NCBI GenBank assembly: GCA_903813345.2
Contig: CAIIXF020000006.1
Location: 4,053,096-4,117,095 of the forward strand
DNA: 64,000 nt
Direction: 5' to 3'
DNA from: Owenia fusiformis
Taxonomy: Eukaryota > Annelida > Polychaeta > Sabellida > Oweniidae
Shown in pieces: positions 1 through 10,118 of this stretch. The position numbers and the translations under genes were made by a program. Under the pieces are notes generated by a model. The model worked only from the letters and a program-made list of their open reading frames with translations, made no database searches and had not been told where the DNA came from. Within the stretch, counting starts at the first letter, position 1, and the number at the start of each line of letters is the position of its first letter.

Positions 1-1062
1 TTTTTTATGATGACCGTTATCTTATCAAAGAGTGACTCTAGTAATTCGTCGTCTATGTCGCCATTGTCTCTTATTTGGCTTTCTATAATCTTTAATTCGG
101 ACCCTGTCTGTATTTTGCTTTTTGCTCGTCAGTTACTTTGTTCCATGCGGGGCTAGAGGGTGTGCTTGAGTTAAATATATCACTTTTGTTTTGGCATTGG
201 ACATCTAGCTTGATTTGAATTGGGAGATGATCTGACATATGGGTTAAGCACTCATCTATAACGTTTACACTATTACATTTAGGTTTGATACACTCGGAGA
301 TTAACATGATCTATATATCTATGTATAATCCCTATAAAACGTATAATTAGGCCCTCTACAAATTGGAAACATGTCTATTGGAATGAGACCGTTTCTCCTG
401 CACATATTCAACAACATTGTGCCGTTGTGAGAGGGATCACCATTACCACGTGTCCCTATGGAATTACCTAAATCGGCGTTCATGTCACCAATCACTTCAC
501 AGTTGCTGTTATCGTTTGTTACCTCGTCGACAATTGTTTCAAGTTGATCTAAAACCTCAAGGAAGTTTGCATTCTTGCATTGCGAGTGAGGCAGGTAACA
601 ACATATTACGTAAAGGCATGAGAATGGAGGTTGCATTACCTTAATTACGAGACGGTCAGATTAATACTTAGACACAGGAACTATGCAGTAATTCAGTGAC
701 TTCCGCCATATGATGCCAACACCACCGTTGCCTATAACATGCCCTTGATCCAGAGGATCTAATGTTCTGCTGCTAGCTGCAGTGAAATTAAAGTCAGAGT
801 TAATGTTACTTAGCTCGTTTAGAGCACCTTCATACAACCAGTGTTCATTTATACAAACAATGTCAGAACATTCAGAAAGATGGCGTAATTGTACATTGGA
901 CGAACTTAAACCGTTTACATTCCATGACGAAATTGTCAAACTATTTGGTGTTACATAATTAGCATTCAAATTGGCCATTGCGGTAAGGAGGAAAAGACCA
1001 GTTAAAAGAAGCATAAATGTTGTCATTCTTAAAAAGTTAACTTAGCGATAAGATCTGATCTA
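1..1062 (-). mobile_element. LINE retrotransposon, endonuclease end of ORF2 (degraded, continues past window start)
   Basis: On the minus strand a short ORF1 tail stops at 1060-1062. ORF2 begins with ATG at 1024-1026, 33 bp further on. ORF2 reads as an APE-type endonuclease, the domain that nicks target DNA in non-LTR retrotransposons. The two-ORF order with a short gap fits the CR1/L2-like group, which is an inference. The reverse transcriptase would lie to the left of position 1 and is not in the window. The copy is disabled by one in-frame stop and one frameshift. Confidence 0.85.
92..1026 (-). pseudogene. LINE ORF2 apurinic-like endonuclease domain, one stop and one frameshift
   Basis: The endonuclease motifs read in order from 1026 leftwards: WNVNGL near residue 35, NEHWL (the catalytic Glu), GGVGIIWRK, then after an in-frame TAA at 661-663 a CYLPHS block, GDMNAD (metal/catalytic residues), a YIDH block near 312, and SDHLPIQIKL near 230. 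The last part is in another frame, so a single-base indel lies near 305, where YIDHV passes into LISEC. The key residues of the family are still readable, so decay is recent. The first ~22 residues are strongly hydrophobic and look like a signal peptide, which is unusual directly before an endonuclease domain. Another stop at 92-94 ends the readable frame. Confidence 0.85.
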
Positions 1063-1229
1063 CCGCTGATTGTAACCTGTTGCTCTCAGGTTGAAGTTTC
1101 TGTTAACGTAGTCTCTTGTTGCTTCACACATGTTTTTGTGGAAATCAGAGTCATTTCCGTCGTTCGATTCATTGTCGTAAGGAGGGAAGTTGTCTTCATC
1201 TATCTGTCGCTGTCTGGATCTATATGTGA
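1060..1229 (-). pseudogene. LINE ORF1 C-terminal segment, downstream of the inserted element
   Basis: Read on the minus strand, this is an open frame of about 56 codons rich in D, N and R (YRSRQRQIDEDNFPPY and onward), ending TAG at 1060-1062. It is in frame with the ORF1 segment at 3719-4035 once the element between them and one copy of the 5-bp duplication are removed. No enzyme motif is visible. By position it is the end of a Gag-like ORF1. Confidence 0.7.
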
Positions 1230-1248
1230 CGTGACATACCTGCCAACC

Positions 1249-1530
1249 TACCGTATTTTTACGGGAATCTACCGTAATTTTTTCGTTTTTCCGTAAAAAA
1301 ATGACAAACTACCGTAAAAAAATACCATTTTTTCCCGTAAGAACGCCCGTAAAAAAATCTACCGTATTTTTTCGTAATCTACCGTAAATTTTCTTTTCAA
1401 AAACTCATTTATTCCATGAGAACTGCCGTAAATCGACCGTAAATTTTTGAAAATCTACCGTTTTTCGAAAAACTACCGTATTTCTGCTAAAATCAACAGT
1501 ATTTTTGTTCAAACTACCGTAAAATTTCCC
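1249..1530 (+). repeat. Left subterminal array of CTACCGTA motifs
   Basis: A run of more than a dozen copies of (C)TACCGTAAA-type words separated by A/T runs begins right inside the left inverted terminus. Subterminal motif arrays of this sort act as transposase-binding sites in hAT, CACTA and P elements. That role is inferred here. Confidence 0.75.
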
Positions 1531-1774
1531 GTTATTGTTGGGAAATGCTGAAAAATTGAAGTCTTCCTGTACTGTCCCTGTCATATTCCTTCACCAACCT
1601 GAATATAAATAGGTATCGGCAGGTCTGTGGTTATCAGGTTATTGCGCATTTATCTAAGTAAGCTTGCGTGTAATCAGTCCAAACACCAACTACCACTAGC
1701 TAGAAACGCCCCGCAAAACCGTTAATTTGAATTTTAAACCTACCCTTTCTTTGGAAAATCAATGATTGTGAGTC

Positions 1775-2155
1775 TCACAGTACACCGTTTTTCTTCAAAC
1801 TTGTTCCATTAAAACCTTCACAGAAATACCTTTCACTCGGTACATTGTTTTTGTGTACAGAGTCGTTCGTTTTAGCGGCGTTTTGGTCCCCAGATGTGAG
1901 AAGATGCAAATCTTCAGAGATTTCAACCAAAAGCCTCGATATATCGCCAGTTCTTTCAATATTCTCCCCTATATTTTGCACAAGGACTCCCATTACAACC
2001 CTCCATCTCTGCATCAACATATTTTTTACATAAACGCAGCAATTTCCAAAAGTCCTCAAAACGCCCCGTTCTCTTCCAAAACGCCCCGTTGGATCTATAC
2101 ACCTTGAAACTACACGTTTGTAGTCATAGACTCTGCGGGACGTTTTGGAAGACAA
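1775..2155 (-). CDS. Unrecognised ORF, left mirror copy in the palindrome
   Basis: A 126-codon minus-strand frame (start ATG at 2153-2155). Its core reads MLMQRWRVVMGVLVQNIGE, then EISEDLHLLTSGDQNAAKT and ERYFCEGFNGTSLKKNG. It matches the frame of the opposite arm without indels over about 100 codons. Differences include several synonymous changes (for example AGA/CGA for the same Arg). No domain was recognised and it may be an exon of a transposase or a captured host exon. Whether it is translated is unknown. Confidence 0.35.
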   Translation of the reverse strand: MSSKTSRRVYDYKRVVSRCIDPTGRFGRERGVLRTFGNCCVYVKNMLMQRWRVVMGVLVQNIGENIERTGDISRLLVEISEDLHLLTSGDQNAAKTNDSVHKNNVPSERYFCEGFNGTSLKKNGVL

Positions 2156-2468
2156 CGGGGCGTTTCGGTCAATTTCGAACAGTTGCGTAGGACATTTCAG
2201 AATTGCTGCGTTTCATGTAATAAACATGTTGATGCAGCGATGGAGGCTTGTAATGGGAGTCCTTGCGCAGAATATTGGGGAGAGTGCTAGAAGAGCTGGC
2301 GAGATATCAAGGATTGTGTTTGAAATCTCTGAGGATTTGCAACTTCTCACATCTGGGGACCAAAACGCCGCTAAAACGAGGGACTTTGTAAACAAAAGCA
2401 ATGTTTCGACTGAAAGGTATTTCTGTGAAGGTTTTAATGGAACAAGTTTGAAGAAAAACGGTGATTGA
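2145..2468 (+). CDS. Unrecognised ORF, right mirror copy in the palindrome
   Basis: A 107-codon plus-strand frame (ATG at 2145). Its core MLMQRWRLVMGVLAQNIGE, EISEDLQLLTSGDQNAAKT and ERYFCEGFNGTSLKKNG pairs with the left mirror frame. The two start codons overlap head to head at the palindrome centre. No family was recognised. The lack of frameshifts between the arms is the only hint of coding constraint. Confidence 0.35.
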   Translation: MEDNGAFRSISNSCVGHFRIAAFHVINMLMQRWRLVMGVLAQNIGESARRAGEISRIVFEISEDLQLLTSGDQNAAKTRDFVNKSNVSTERYFCEGFNGTSLKKNGD

Positions 2469-3279
2469 TTTTCCAAAGACAGGGTAGATTTGAAATTCAA
2501 ATTAACGGTTTTGCGTGGCGTTTTGGTTTCGATACGCCCCGGTGAGTTTGTGATAGTTAGTTAGTAACAAATCAGTAACAAATACATAATTAAACATTAA
2601 AGCATTGAGTTCTGGTTTATTATAAAAGTATTGTGATATCCGAATCTGAACGATGTCTCAGGGGAAAGGTTTCAGCAAATGCTCATAACAGATTATTTTT
2701 GAAAGACAATTGATCTGTACTTATTTTCTATTTGTGCCAGACAAACACATGAACATTATGTCTGTCATTTCAATTCGTTAAAGTGATAGATCATCTAAGA
2801 TGGTGAGTAAAAACGTGTAAAATCCATATTTTGTATTTCAGTAAATGTTTAATTCATGGTATTTCCAAACATCTTGATATCTAAAAAAACTGGTTAGATG
2901 GTGAATAAAAGTGGAGATATGAATATTGTGTTTGTATTTTGAATCAATCTAGATTTATTGTAAAAGAGTTGTAAAAGAGTTGTATTCATATACATGTACA
3001 TTTTGCTGAAACATTAAAATCCAAAGTTGCTGTCAGTCCAGTTTAGGCATGGTAAAAAATGAAGTATAAAAAGTGTTTAGTCTCTATTTATTCCTGAAAA
3101 AAAGTATATCTAATTTTTCTTGAAAATAATAGTTTCGTATAATTCTCAGGTGGTAGTTCTGCTTTACAAACTGTAATTATCAAAAGCACTCTTGCAGTAA
3201 AATATGTCTCCACAATAACAACAACAATATGACCACGTAAACATTGTATTGATATATAGAAAACCGCATTGTAGAAAGG

Positions 3280-3700
3280 TTTAACTACCGCATTTTTCAA
3301 AATCTACCGAAAAATACCGCATTTTGGCAAATCTTTCGCAAAAGTACCCGTTTTTCAAAAAATTACCGTAAAAACTACTGCAATTTTTTAAATCTACCGT
3401 AAAACTACCGCATTTTTTAAAATCTTCCGCAAAACTACCGCTTTTTTCAAATTTCTACCGCAAAATTACACTTTTTTCAAAAATCTAACCCAAACCTCTG
3501 AAACTACAGTATTTTTTTAAAATCTACCGCAAAAACTACCGTTTTTTAAAATATCTACCGCAAAAACTACCGTTTTTTCTAAAATCTACCGCAAAAACTA
3601 CCGCAATTTTGTTGAAAGATACCGCAAAATCTACCGTATTTTGAAAAAATCTACCGCAAAAATACAGCAATTTTAAAAAAATCTACCGCAAAATGTTGGT
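3280..3700 (+). repeat. Right subterminal array of CTACCGCAAAA motifs
   Basis: About twenty copies of CTACCGCAAAA-type words run up to the right inverted terminus. They lie on the same strand as the left array rather than mirrored, and the base after CCG is mostly C followed by AAAA (CCGCAAAA) instead of T. Confidence 0.75.
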
Positions 3701-3718
3701 CTTAGGTTGGCAGGTATG

Positions 3719-4035
3719 CGTGACTTGGGATTCTTCGTCCATAAGAATTCGATTTGCGCTCCCATCTACGGCATGTGATTGGATGCGGCCACACATCTGG
3801 GTCCATTGCTTTGGTTACTGATGTTTCAGGCACAATCAGTTTTACACCTACTCTGTACTCCGAGTAACGGTTACGAACGACATATAATTTCATAATGCGT
3901 ATGCCGAGATATTTCACATGTTCCTTCACTAGATTCTCGATATCATCATCACTATCATCGGCTTCAACTTCGATGCTCTCAAGATATAAAGTTTGGGCTT
4001 TTTCATATGCGACACCTTTAAGACCTGTACAAATG
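3719..4035 (-). pseudogene. LINE ORF1, C-terminal domain segment upstream of the inserted element
   Basis: The minus-strand frame reads an acidic stretch (ADDSDDDIENLVKEHV), then GIRIMKLYVVRNRYSEYRVG, KLIVPET and DVWPHPITCRRW. This pattern of acidic helix, beta strands and final C-x-x-W resembles the C-terminal domain of ORF1 proteins of CR1-like LINEs in invertebrates; that is recognition from memory of the family style. The left end is the target duplication at 3719-3723. Beyond about 4035 the frame stays open by chance into a mariner end, so the LINE is also truncated there. Confidence 0.7.
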
Positions 4036-4049
4036 TGTAAAATGTGTAA

Positions 4050-4112
4050 TATATTTCTTAGAATGACAAAGATATTAGGAAAAACTAGGGGTGCCGTTTT
4101 TTGACCACCCTG
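4050..4112 (-). mobile_element. Tc1/mariner terminal fragment
   Basis: Read on the minus strand the end is CAGGGTGGTCAAAAAACGGC preceded by TA, the usual start of mariner-type inverted termini. The matching other end was not seen nearby, so it is a fragment. It abuts or cuts the LINE ORF1 remnant. Confidence 0.55.
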
Positions 4113-4164
4113 TATAATATGAAAGATGTATAAAAATGAAATATATGTACTAAAACCCCACTTA

Positions 4165-4304
4165 TGCCTTGGTCACATTTGCTCCGATCCATCGGCCGGC
4201 GCCCGCCCGATTGAGTGTTTTGTTCAATATCGTATTCAATTTTGAACAAAATACTCAATCGGCCGGGCGCCGTAGAGAAAATCGGAGCAAATGTGACCAA
4301 GGCA
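4165..4304. mobile_element. 140-bp foldback MITE with TTA target duplication
   Basis: Arms of about 60 bp are near-perfect inverted copies: TGCCTTGGTCACATTTGCTC at the left edge, its complement at the right edge, and shared GGCGCCC and GATTGAGT blocks. TTA flanks both sides (4162-4164, 4305-4307). TTA/TAA target sites are typical of PIF/Harbinger elements. No coding capacity. Confidence 0.85.
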
Positions 4305-4319
4305 TTAGGTAGCAACATC

Positions 4320-6179
4320 ATAAAAAGAACTGTTTTTTATTGTAAAGAATATACAGTTCTAAGAATTTGATATTTTTCTATAGTTTTGAAAGAATTGACA
4401 CTTGGCAAGCTATTCAAAATCAGTTTTTCACAAAAGACGATTGACTATTGTATCAGTTGCTGGCACACTTTTGCCGGAAGGTTGCAAGAAGTAACTTTAA
4501 GCAATACAATATGCTAGAGTAACCTAGTAGGTGTAAGAAAATATAAGGTGATGGGCTTTAAAGTGGTAAAAACAATTTTCACGGCCGAATTGGACTTCAA
4601 TTCCTACGATTTAAGGGGGTACTATATGATTATTTTCTGAACATTAATACACTGGGAAAATATACTTAAATTAAAATACCCGTCGAAACATAACATATAT
4701 TAACGTTGATTCACCTATAAATGAGAAATTAATGGAAGTGTAGAACGCAATCAGCCCGTCACGGTACAATTATCTTTTTATTCCAAGTGATAATTTGTAA
4801 CTACAAAAATAATTAAGATTTCGTCATTGTAAAACTGGGTATTAAAAACACGGACTATGAACTGATCACGTATTCGTATACGTTTAAAAGATAAGTAGTT
4901 ACACGAAGTCCTTTGAATTGACCAATATGTGGACATAGTCTAACAATTATAAGCGAATTTATTTGACACTTCATGTGAGGACAACGCTGGTATAGTGTTG
5001 TTTATTGTTTCCAAGGCAATTATTGGAACCGATCAACTTGCTTCAGTTTGATTAATTAAGTCCGATAAATCGGATCCACATTAACGAACGTTTACAAAAT
5101 GGAAGAAACAATCCTGAAAGGAGTGGTATCGATATGGCGAACTTTTTGAACACACGTTTCTCTTAAACCAGTCATCAAAAAATTCTGAAATTTTTACACA
5201 TTGTCAATTCAATGGCCATCTTTTGAATGGTAACGATATAATTTGAAATAGATATACATACTTTTATCTATATTGTTTTTGAAAACACATCAAACACTTG
5301 TTTTGTTCTTGGTATCATGTTTCCAGAGTGAAATGAAACATCTTTTCGAACCTCATTGGAACAAAATGACATAAACACAACGTGTTTATACAACTATACA
5401 ACTATAATATTGTGAAGTCTAAGAAAATGTTGTATATGCTATTCTGTTCAAACAAGCTTCGGAAAGATATTTTATTTCATTCTTAAGAATTGGTAGAAAG
5501 GAGCAAAAACAATTGCACTAAAAAACAAAAAATGTTAACAAAAACAGTTATATAAAATATGTATAAATTATTTTTGCATTAAATTGTTGTTAATCAGTCA
5601 ACATTACATAAAGGATCGTCTTTTTTACAGAATGTTTTCAATATTTGGTTTTAGAGAAAAACATTGTTGAATTCAGTTCTCCATATCGATACCAATCCTT
5701 TCCCATTTAGTGTCAGTGTATGTGTACGTGCCACGGCGTTTCTATTGGCTCAATGGGGTTTCAATAGTTGAAGATGTACAGTAAACAGTGAGGTACCATT
5801 TTCGTATTTCAGTCAAAAAATCGCATTTCCTTGTAATATTGCTTGTTTGAAAGGGTATTTACTATACTATATGGTCTATATGCAAAATAAAGTAAAAGGA
5901 ACCAGCTTATATTTTTATTCTATGAAACAATAGAAATGGTGTGATTTTCAAGCGATTTCTGAAAAAGATCCCAAGTTCACACCATCCTAACTCAGCCAAA
6001 TTACCTCCGATCACCTCGATTTTTGCACCAAAAATGATACTTTATCTGTAGCTATAGGTACTACGGTTATAAAAAAGTTTTTCTTGGCAGAGAAGTACCG
6101 GGGAAAAATCTGGAGGGTTCATCCGACCCCCCCTCCTGTACACATAAGGGTTAAAGGTCCCAAATTATCGTGCACGGAC
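4320..6179. other. Non-coding stretch, nothing recognised
   Basis: AT-rich sequence with no convincing exon, RNA gene or element end. The only feature is a small stem of GGAGGG.../...CCCTCC type near 6110-6137. It is probably intergenic DNA made of old repeats. Confidence 0.5.
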
Positions 6180-7062
6180 CTGGGGACAATTAGAGAAATA
6201 CGGCCTAATGTCACCTTTAAACGTTTATACCCGCCTAAGTAAAAAAACTAAGCATGTGTTCCATATATCATTTTGAAGCGTTTTTATGCGCGTTTCTGTG
6301 ATACTACTTTTGCTCGAAAATTTTGCTGTGATCTACCATTTTTTTAAGTTAAATCTACCCCAACATCGAAAAATACGTTGTAAGACGTAACACTTTACTC
6401 TTAACCGGTTCGTTGAAATTAGGATAACTTTTGAAATAATAATTAGAATCCCATGAACTTTTCACATTTTGTTCAATTGACCATGCGTATTTATGACGTC
6501 ATAATTGCGTAATGGCTACAATTCAAATTGTCTTATTTGGACGCTTGCTACAATTTTCAAAATTATGTAAGGTTTTTCATCCGAAGGGGACAAGCGATAA
6601 GTTTACCTTAATTTGACCTTCTTATTTAGGTTTGATTTGAATGAAAAATTAACTGCACAATATTGTCACGGCGAAATTTACAAAACTATAACCGGATTGT
6701 TTATTTTGCAAATAATATTAAAATAAGAGCTGATTTTCGAGACTTGAAAAAATGTGACGCATCGTTTTTTACCAAAAATTCCATACATATCAATTTTCAC
6801 TAACGCCCCAAGTGAATATCCCGACCGTTTTTCAAAATTCAAAACCATTTTAGAAATATTGTCCTCGAGATCTTGCTACCCTGTGAATTTTATCGTGATT
6901 AAATAAGGATAAATGATTTAATTTTGAGGTTGACTAAACTTGAAAAAAATGTGACGCTTGTCGTTTTTGACGTTGTAATGCTGTTTGCGCCCTACACTTG
7001 TATACTGCTTATTGTTTTGTTTTGGTATTTTGACGCCATAATGTTACCCTAATTGTCCCCAG
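6180..7062. mobile_element. 883-bp candidate TIR element
   Basis: The ends are inverted copies of CTGGGGACAATTAG (6180-6193 and 7049-7062). The word TCGTGC occurs just outside both ends but not directly against them, so the target duplication is unclear. The inside is AT-rich without an ORF. Called from the termini alone. Confidence 0.5.
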
Positions 7063-7975
7063 TTTCGTGCGACGTGTATCTATCCTTAATGCCACGTCCT
7101 TCTAAATCATATTTGTAATAATATGTTCTTTTACCCAACTTTAAACAGTGTTGACAGCTTTGTAGTTAAGACTAACCAAAATATCTACACAATATGAGTA
7201 TTTAATGATGCTCCTATTAGGTTTGTAAAGTGAATTGCTAAACACATTTTGAGTCATCATCTTGAATTATTTATCGTGTACAGTTTGATGTATTGTTTTA
7301 ATTTCTAAATTGTGCCAGTTTATTGAAATTGTATTGGAGATTAAGTAGGTCTAATCCGTTTATAATGCTTCTGAAAACATTATTGAGAGAAAAGAGTGAT
7401 GTCAATTTTCCTTATCATACACAAATAGAAGATCCTGAAACTTCACCCATAAATGTAAAATTAATTTGTCAAAATAAAAATCTCCCTTTTATAAACGTGT
7501 GACGAAATATACTAATCCTATATAGCAGTTAGAGGTGTTGACACAACGACCTCGAGCCTGTGAACCCTTGAGTATGATTCTGGGATCGGGATCGGGTCTT
7601 TATACTAAACTGTGAGCAACACCAGAAACGAGCGTTCGATTGCTAAACGATATGCGTCACTCTTCAATACATAGATATAATTTCATTTCTTATTAAGACC
7701 TACTTTTCAACATATTGTCGACGAATTTGAACAATTTTTCGTATCGCTTTACCCTTGAATGGAAGACATTTATGAAACTGCAATTGCTTATGTGATACAA
7801 ATGCTCCTGGAGTGCCACTCTAGACATCATCCATTGGGTAAAAATTCTTTCACCCCTCCTTTCAACTTCAGAAAAGGAAGAAAATCACACGGAGCCATAT
7901 CTAGACTGTATCGTGCATATGGTATGGTAGTTGTAGTTGCTCAAGGTCAATAATAGTAAGAATATCATGTGGTAT
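7063..7975. other. Non-coding stretch, nothing recognised
   Basis: AT-rich sequence. A short open frame near 7759-7953 has no recognisable motif and no splice context, so I do not call a gene. Confidence 0.45.
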
Positions 7976-7980
7976 TATTT

Positions 7981-8455
7981 CACGCCTTACCATCGCGTAA
8001 GCAGGCGTCACCGTAAAGCGTCAAAAAATAGCGGAGTACAGTTTTCTGTACGGTAACGCAAATTAACTGCTTTGAAGCAAAAACTATGACAAGGGTTTAA
8101 AAAAATTAATTTGATGAAAACTAATACGATGATATGTGAAATAAAAACAGCATTCTCTAAAAATTGTTTTAACTTTCTGATTATGATAAACGTTTTACGA
8201 GCACTGTTCGGATTTTTTCTGAGTGAATCGGCCCACATAATCGACCAGAGTGAAAAAAGGTTGTTTTTTCACATTTTGTTTGGTTATTATTTTCCCTACC
8301 GTCTGAGAGTATGGATTATTTTTATGAGAATATGTATTTGTTACTTACACATTTTAGAACGGGCGAAGATTCAGCAAACAACCATTCATTATGTATATCT
8401 AAAAAAGATCAAATTTGTACTGTGACGCACCAGCTGTACGGTGACGCTATGCTTT
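7981..8455 (+). repeat. Left long inverted arm
   Basis: Inverted partner of 8994-9466, starting CACGCC and ending at the CTGTACGGTGACGCT block. Both arms hold similar open frames on both strands, which is what recent duplication of an AT-rich arm gives. They are not taken as genes. Confidence 0.85.
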
Positions 8456-8993
8456 GATGAACTAAATGAGACTAAGATTGTATGAAATGGAAACTCTGGA
8501 GTGTGATCATTTGTTCATATATAGTGCATGGGCGCTACAGTTCAACGATATCTTCCACAGCTTAATGGAAGGTTACTGGAAATGTATGATACGGTAAAGA
8601 TCATGAAACCAAAAACTCTCTTGTTGCTATGTTATTGATGTTTTAAAACAAGGGATGTCACAAGTAAATCTCATCTTGCACGTGTGACTTTTTAGGATGA
8701 AAGATGCAATATCTTGCATGGGGTAAAGATGGCTGTGTAGGCTATCTTTGTTAGTCATATGAGAAAAGCCTGGTTTAGTTCAAATGATACCAAAGCATTA
8801 CGTCAACTTTCAAATAATTAATTCCATGAAAACTAAAAATATCGAAATTAATATTTCATGTCCGCCATTTTAAATGCGAAGGTGACGGCTGTAACCTTCG
8901 CTTGATACTTACCAGTGATAATGTACATGTAGATCTGACGTTTCTTTACCTCTTGTTCGAACAGTAAGCTTAGAGCACTTCATAAAATCTAAG
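8456..8993. other. Unique centre of the long-arm element
   Basis: About 540 bp between the arms with no ORF or motif recognised. In an autonomous relative the transposase gene would sit here. Confidence 0.5.
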
Positions 8994-9466
8994 GAAGCGT
9001 CACCGTACAGCTGATGCGTCACCGTACAGTTCTGATCATTTTTTAAATAAATACACTGAATGATTATTTGCCGAATATTCATCTGTTCTAAAATGTGTAG
9101 ATAACAAATACATATTCTCATAAAAATACTCCATACTCTCAGACGACAGGCAAAATAATAACCAAACGAAAAGTGAAAAAAACACCATTTTTCTCTCGAG
9201 TCGATTATGTGGGCCGATCCAGTCAGAAAAAATCCGAGCAGTGCTCGAAAAACTTTTATCATAATTAGAAAGTTAAAACCATTCCTAAGAGAATGCTGTT
9301 TTCATTACACCCGAAATCGTATTTATTTTCATCTAATTAATCTTTTTAAAACCCTCATTATAGTTTTTGCTTCAACTCAGTTAATTTTCGTCACCGTACA
9401 GAAAACTGTACTACTGTATTTTTTGACGCTGGACTGTGACGCCTGCTTACGCGATGGTTAGGCGTG
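8994..9466 (-). repeat. Right long inverted arm
   Basis: Begins with two copies of GCGTCACCGTACAG close together (8997-9030) and ends CGCGATGGTTAGGCGTG, the mirror of the left edge. Confidence 0.85.
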
Positions 9467-9471
9467 TATTT

Positions 9472-10118
9472 GTGTCACTTAAATTTCTTTCATGTTCTGT
9501 ATTTCAGCAGTCATCTTGCAGCAAAAATGATACCAGAATGAGGATTTGACATAAATGGCCAGTTGTCATATGTGACATTATAATTAAAACAACATCAATT
9601 GGTTGCCTGGTAAGTAAACTAATATGGTTAAATTCAAAATTCAAAGAAGGATAGTGGTCAAGACTTGCGAAACAGGTCAAATGGCGGCAACATTTAAGGC
9701 TAAAAGTTGACATGTACGAATACCGTTCCGGGTGGCAGTGTCCCTATATTAAAAAGTAGAAAAAAATCTAGAAAAAATCTAAAAAAATCTAGAAAACTAT
9801 ATAAAATATATCATTTCACCATGAAATTAATACACAAAGTAGCCAAGAGCATGTGCATAAAATTAAACATGAAATACCTCATCATACCCCTTAGATAAAT
9901 GTTTTAAAACCTGCACCACAATTTCTGCTTGAACAGCTATAGTGTACACCCGTATATTTTGTCTCTGGACGTTGTCGATGATTAGCCGAACCAATTCCTG
10001 ATGCATATGTGGGATGTATTTATGGCGTTGATTAAATTAAATCGCAAAATATGCTAAGCGTCGAGTGAGAAAAGGAAACGGAAACTATCATACCAAGAAG
10101 ATACTCTTAAGCTCTACA
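9472..10118. other. Upstream region of the PAN-domain exon
   Basis: No gene seen. A run of AAAAATCTAGA-type words lies at 9750-9800. Any promoter of the downstream exon would be here, but no clear TATA or other core element could be fixed. Confidence 0.4.

Larger units (their letters stand above)
1704..2524. repeat. Large palindrome with mirrored open reading frames
   Basis: Two arms of about 400 bp (about 1704-2113 and 2148-2524) are inverted copies with a ~35-bp centre. Both outer ends read AAACGCC.CGCAAAACCGT, and the motif AACGCCCCG recurs around the centre. Each arm is open outward from the centre for over 100 codons with the same protein (see the two mirrored frames). It lies within the CATACCTGCC element. 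Confidence 0.85.
1235..3718. mobile_element. 2.48-kb TIR DNA transposon inserted in LINE ORF1, non-autonomous
   Basis: The ends are perfect 16-bp inverted repeats: CATACCTGCCAACCTA at 1235-1250 and its complement at 3703-3718. The 5 bp CGTGA flanks both sides (1230-1234 and 3719-3723), so it is a target duplication. Removing the element and one CGTGA copy restores the LINE reading frame exactly. The inside carries arrays of a CTACCG-type motif next to each end and a large palindrome in the left half. No transposase was recognised. A 5-bp duplication is known for some hAT-related and Transib elements, but the superfamily is not resolved here. Confidence 0.9.
7981..9466. mobile_element. 1.49-kb DNA element with ~470-bp inverted arms and 5-bp duplication
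   Basis: The left edge CACGCCTTACCATCGCGTAA is mirrored at the right edge with a few changes. TATTT flanks both sides (7976-7980 and 9467-9471). The arms run about 7981-8455 and 8994-9466, with a ~540-bp centre. The motif CGTCACCGTACAG or close variants sits at both inner and outer ends of each arm. A terminal CAC and a 5-bp duplication resemble Transib elements, but the duplication is AT-rich and no transposase is present, so the class is a guess. Confidence 0.85.

Noticed and set aside
8008-9461. Similar proteins predicted from both arms of the 7.98-9.47-kb element
   Set aside because: Both strands of both arms give frames; similarity follows from inverted duplication, and AT-rich hydrophobic text shows no domain.
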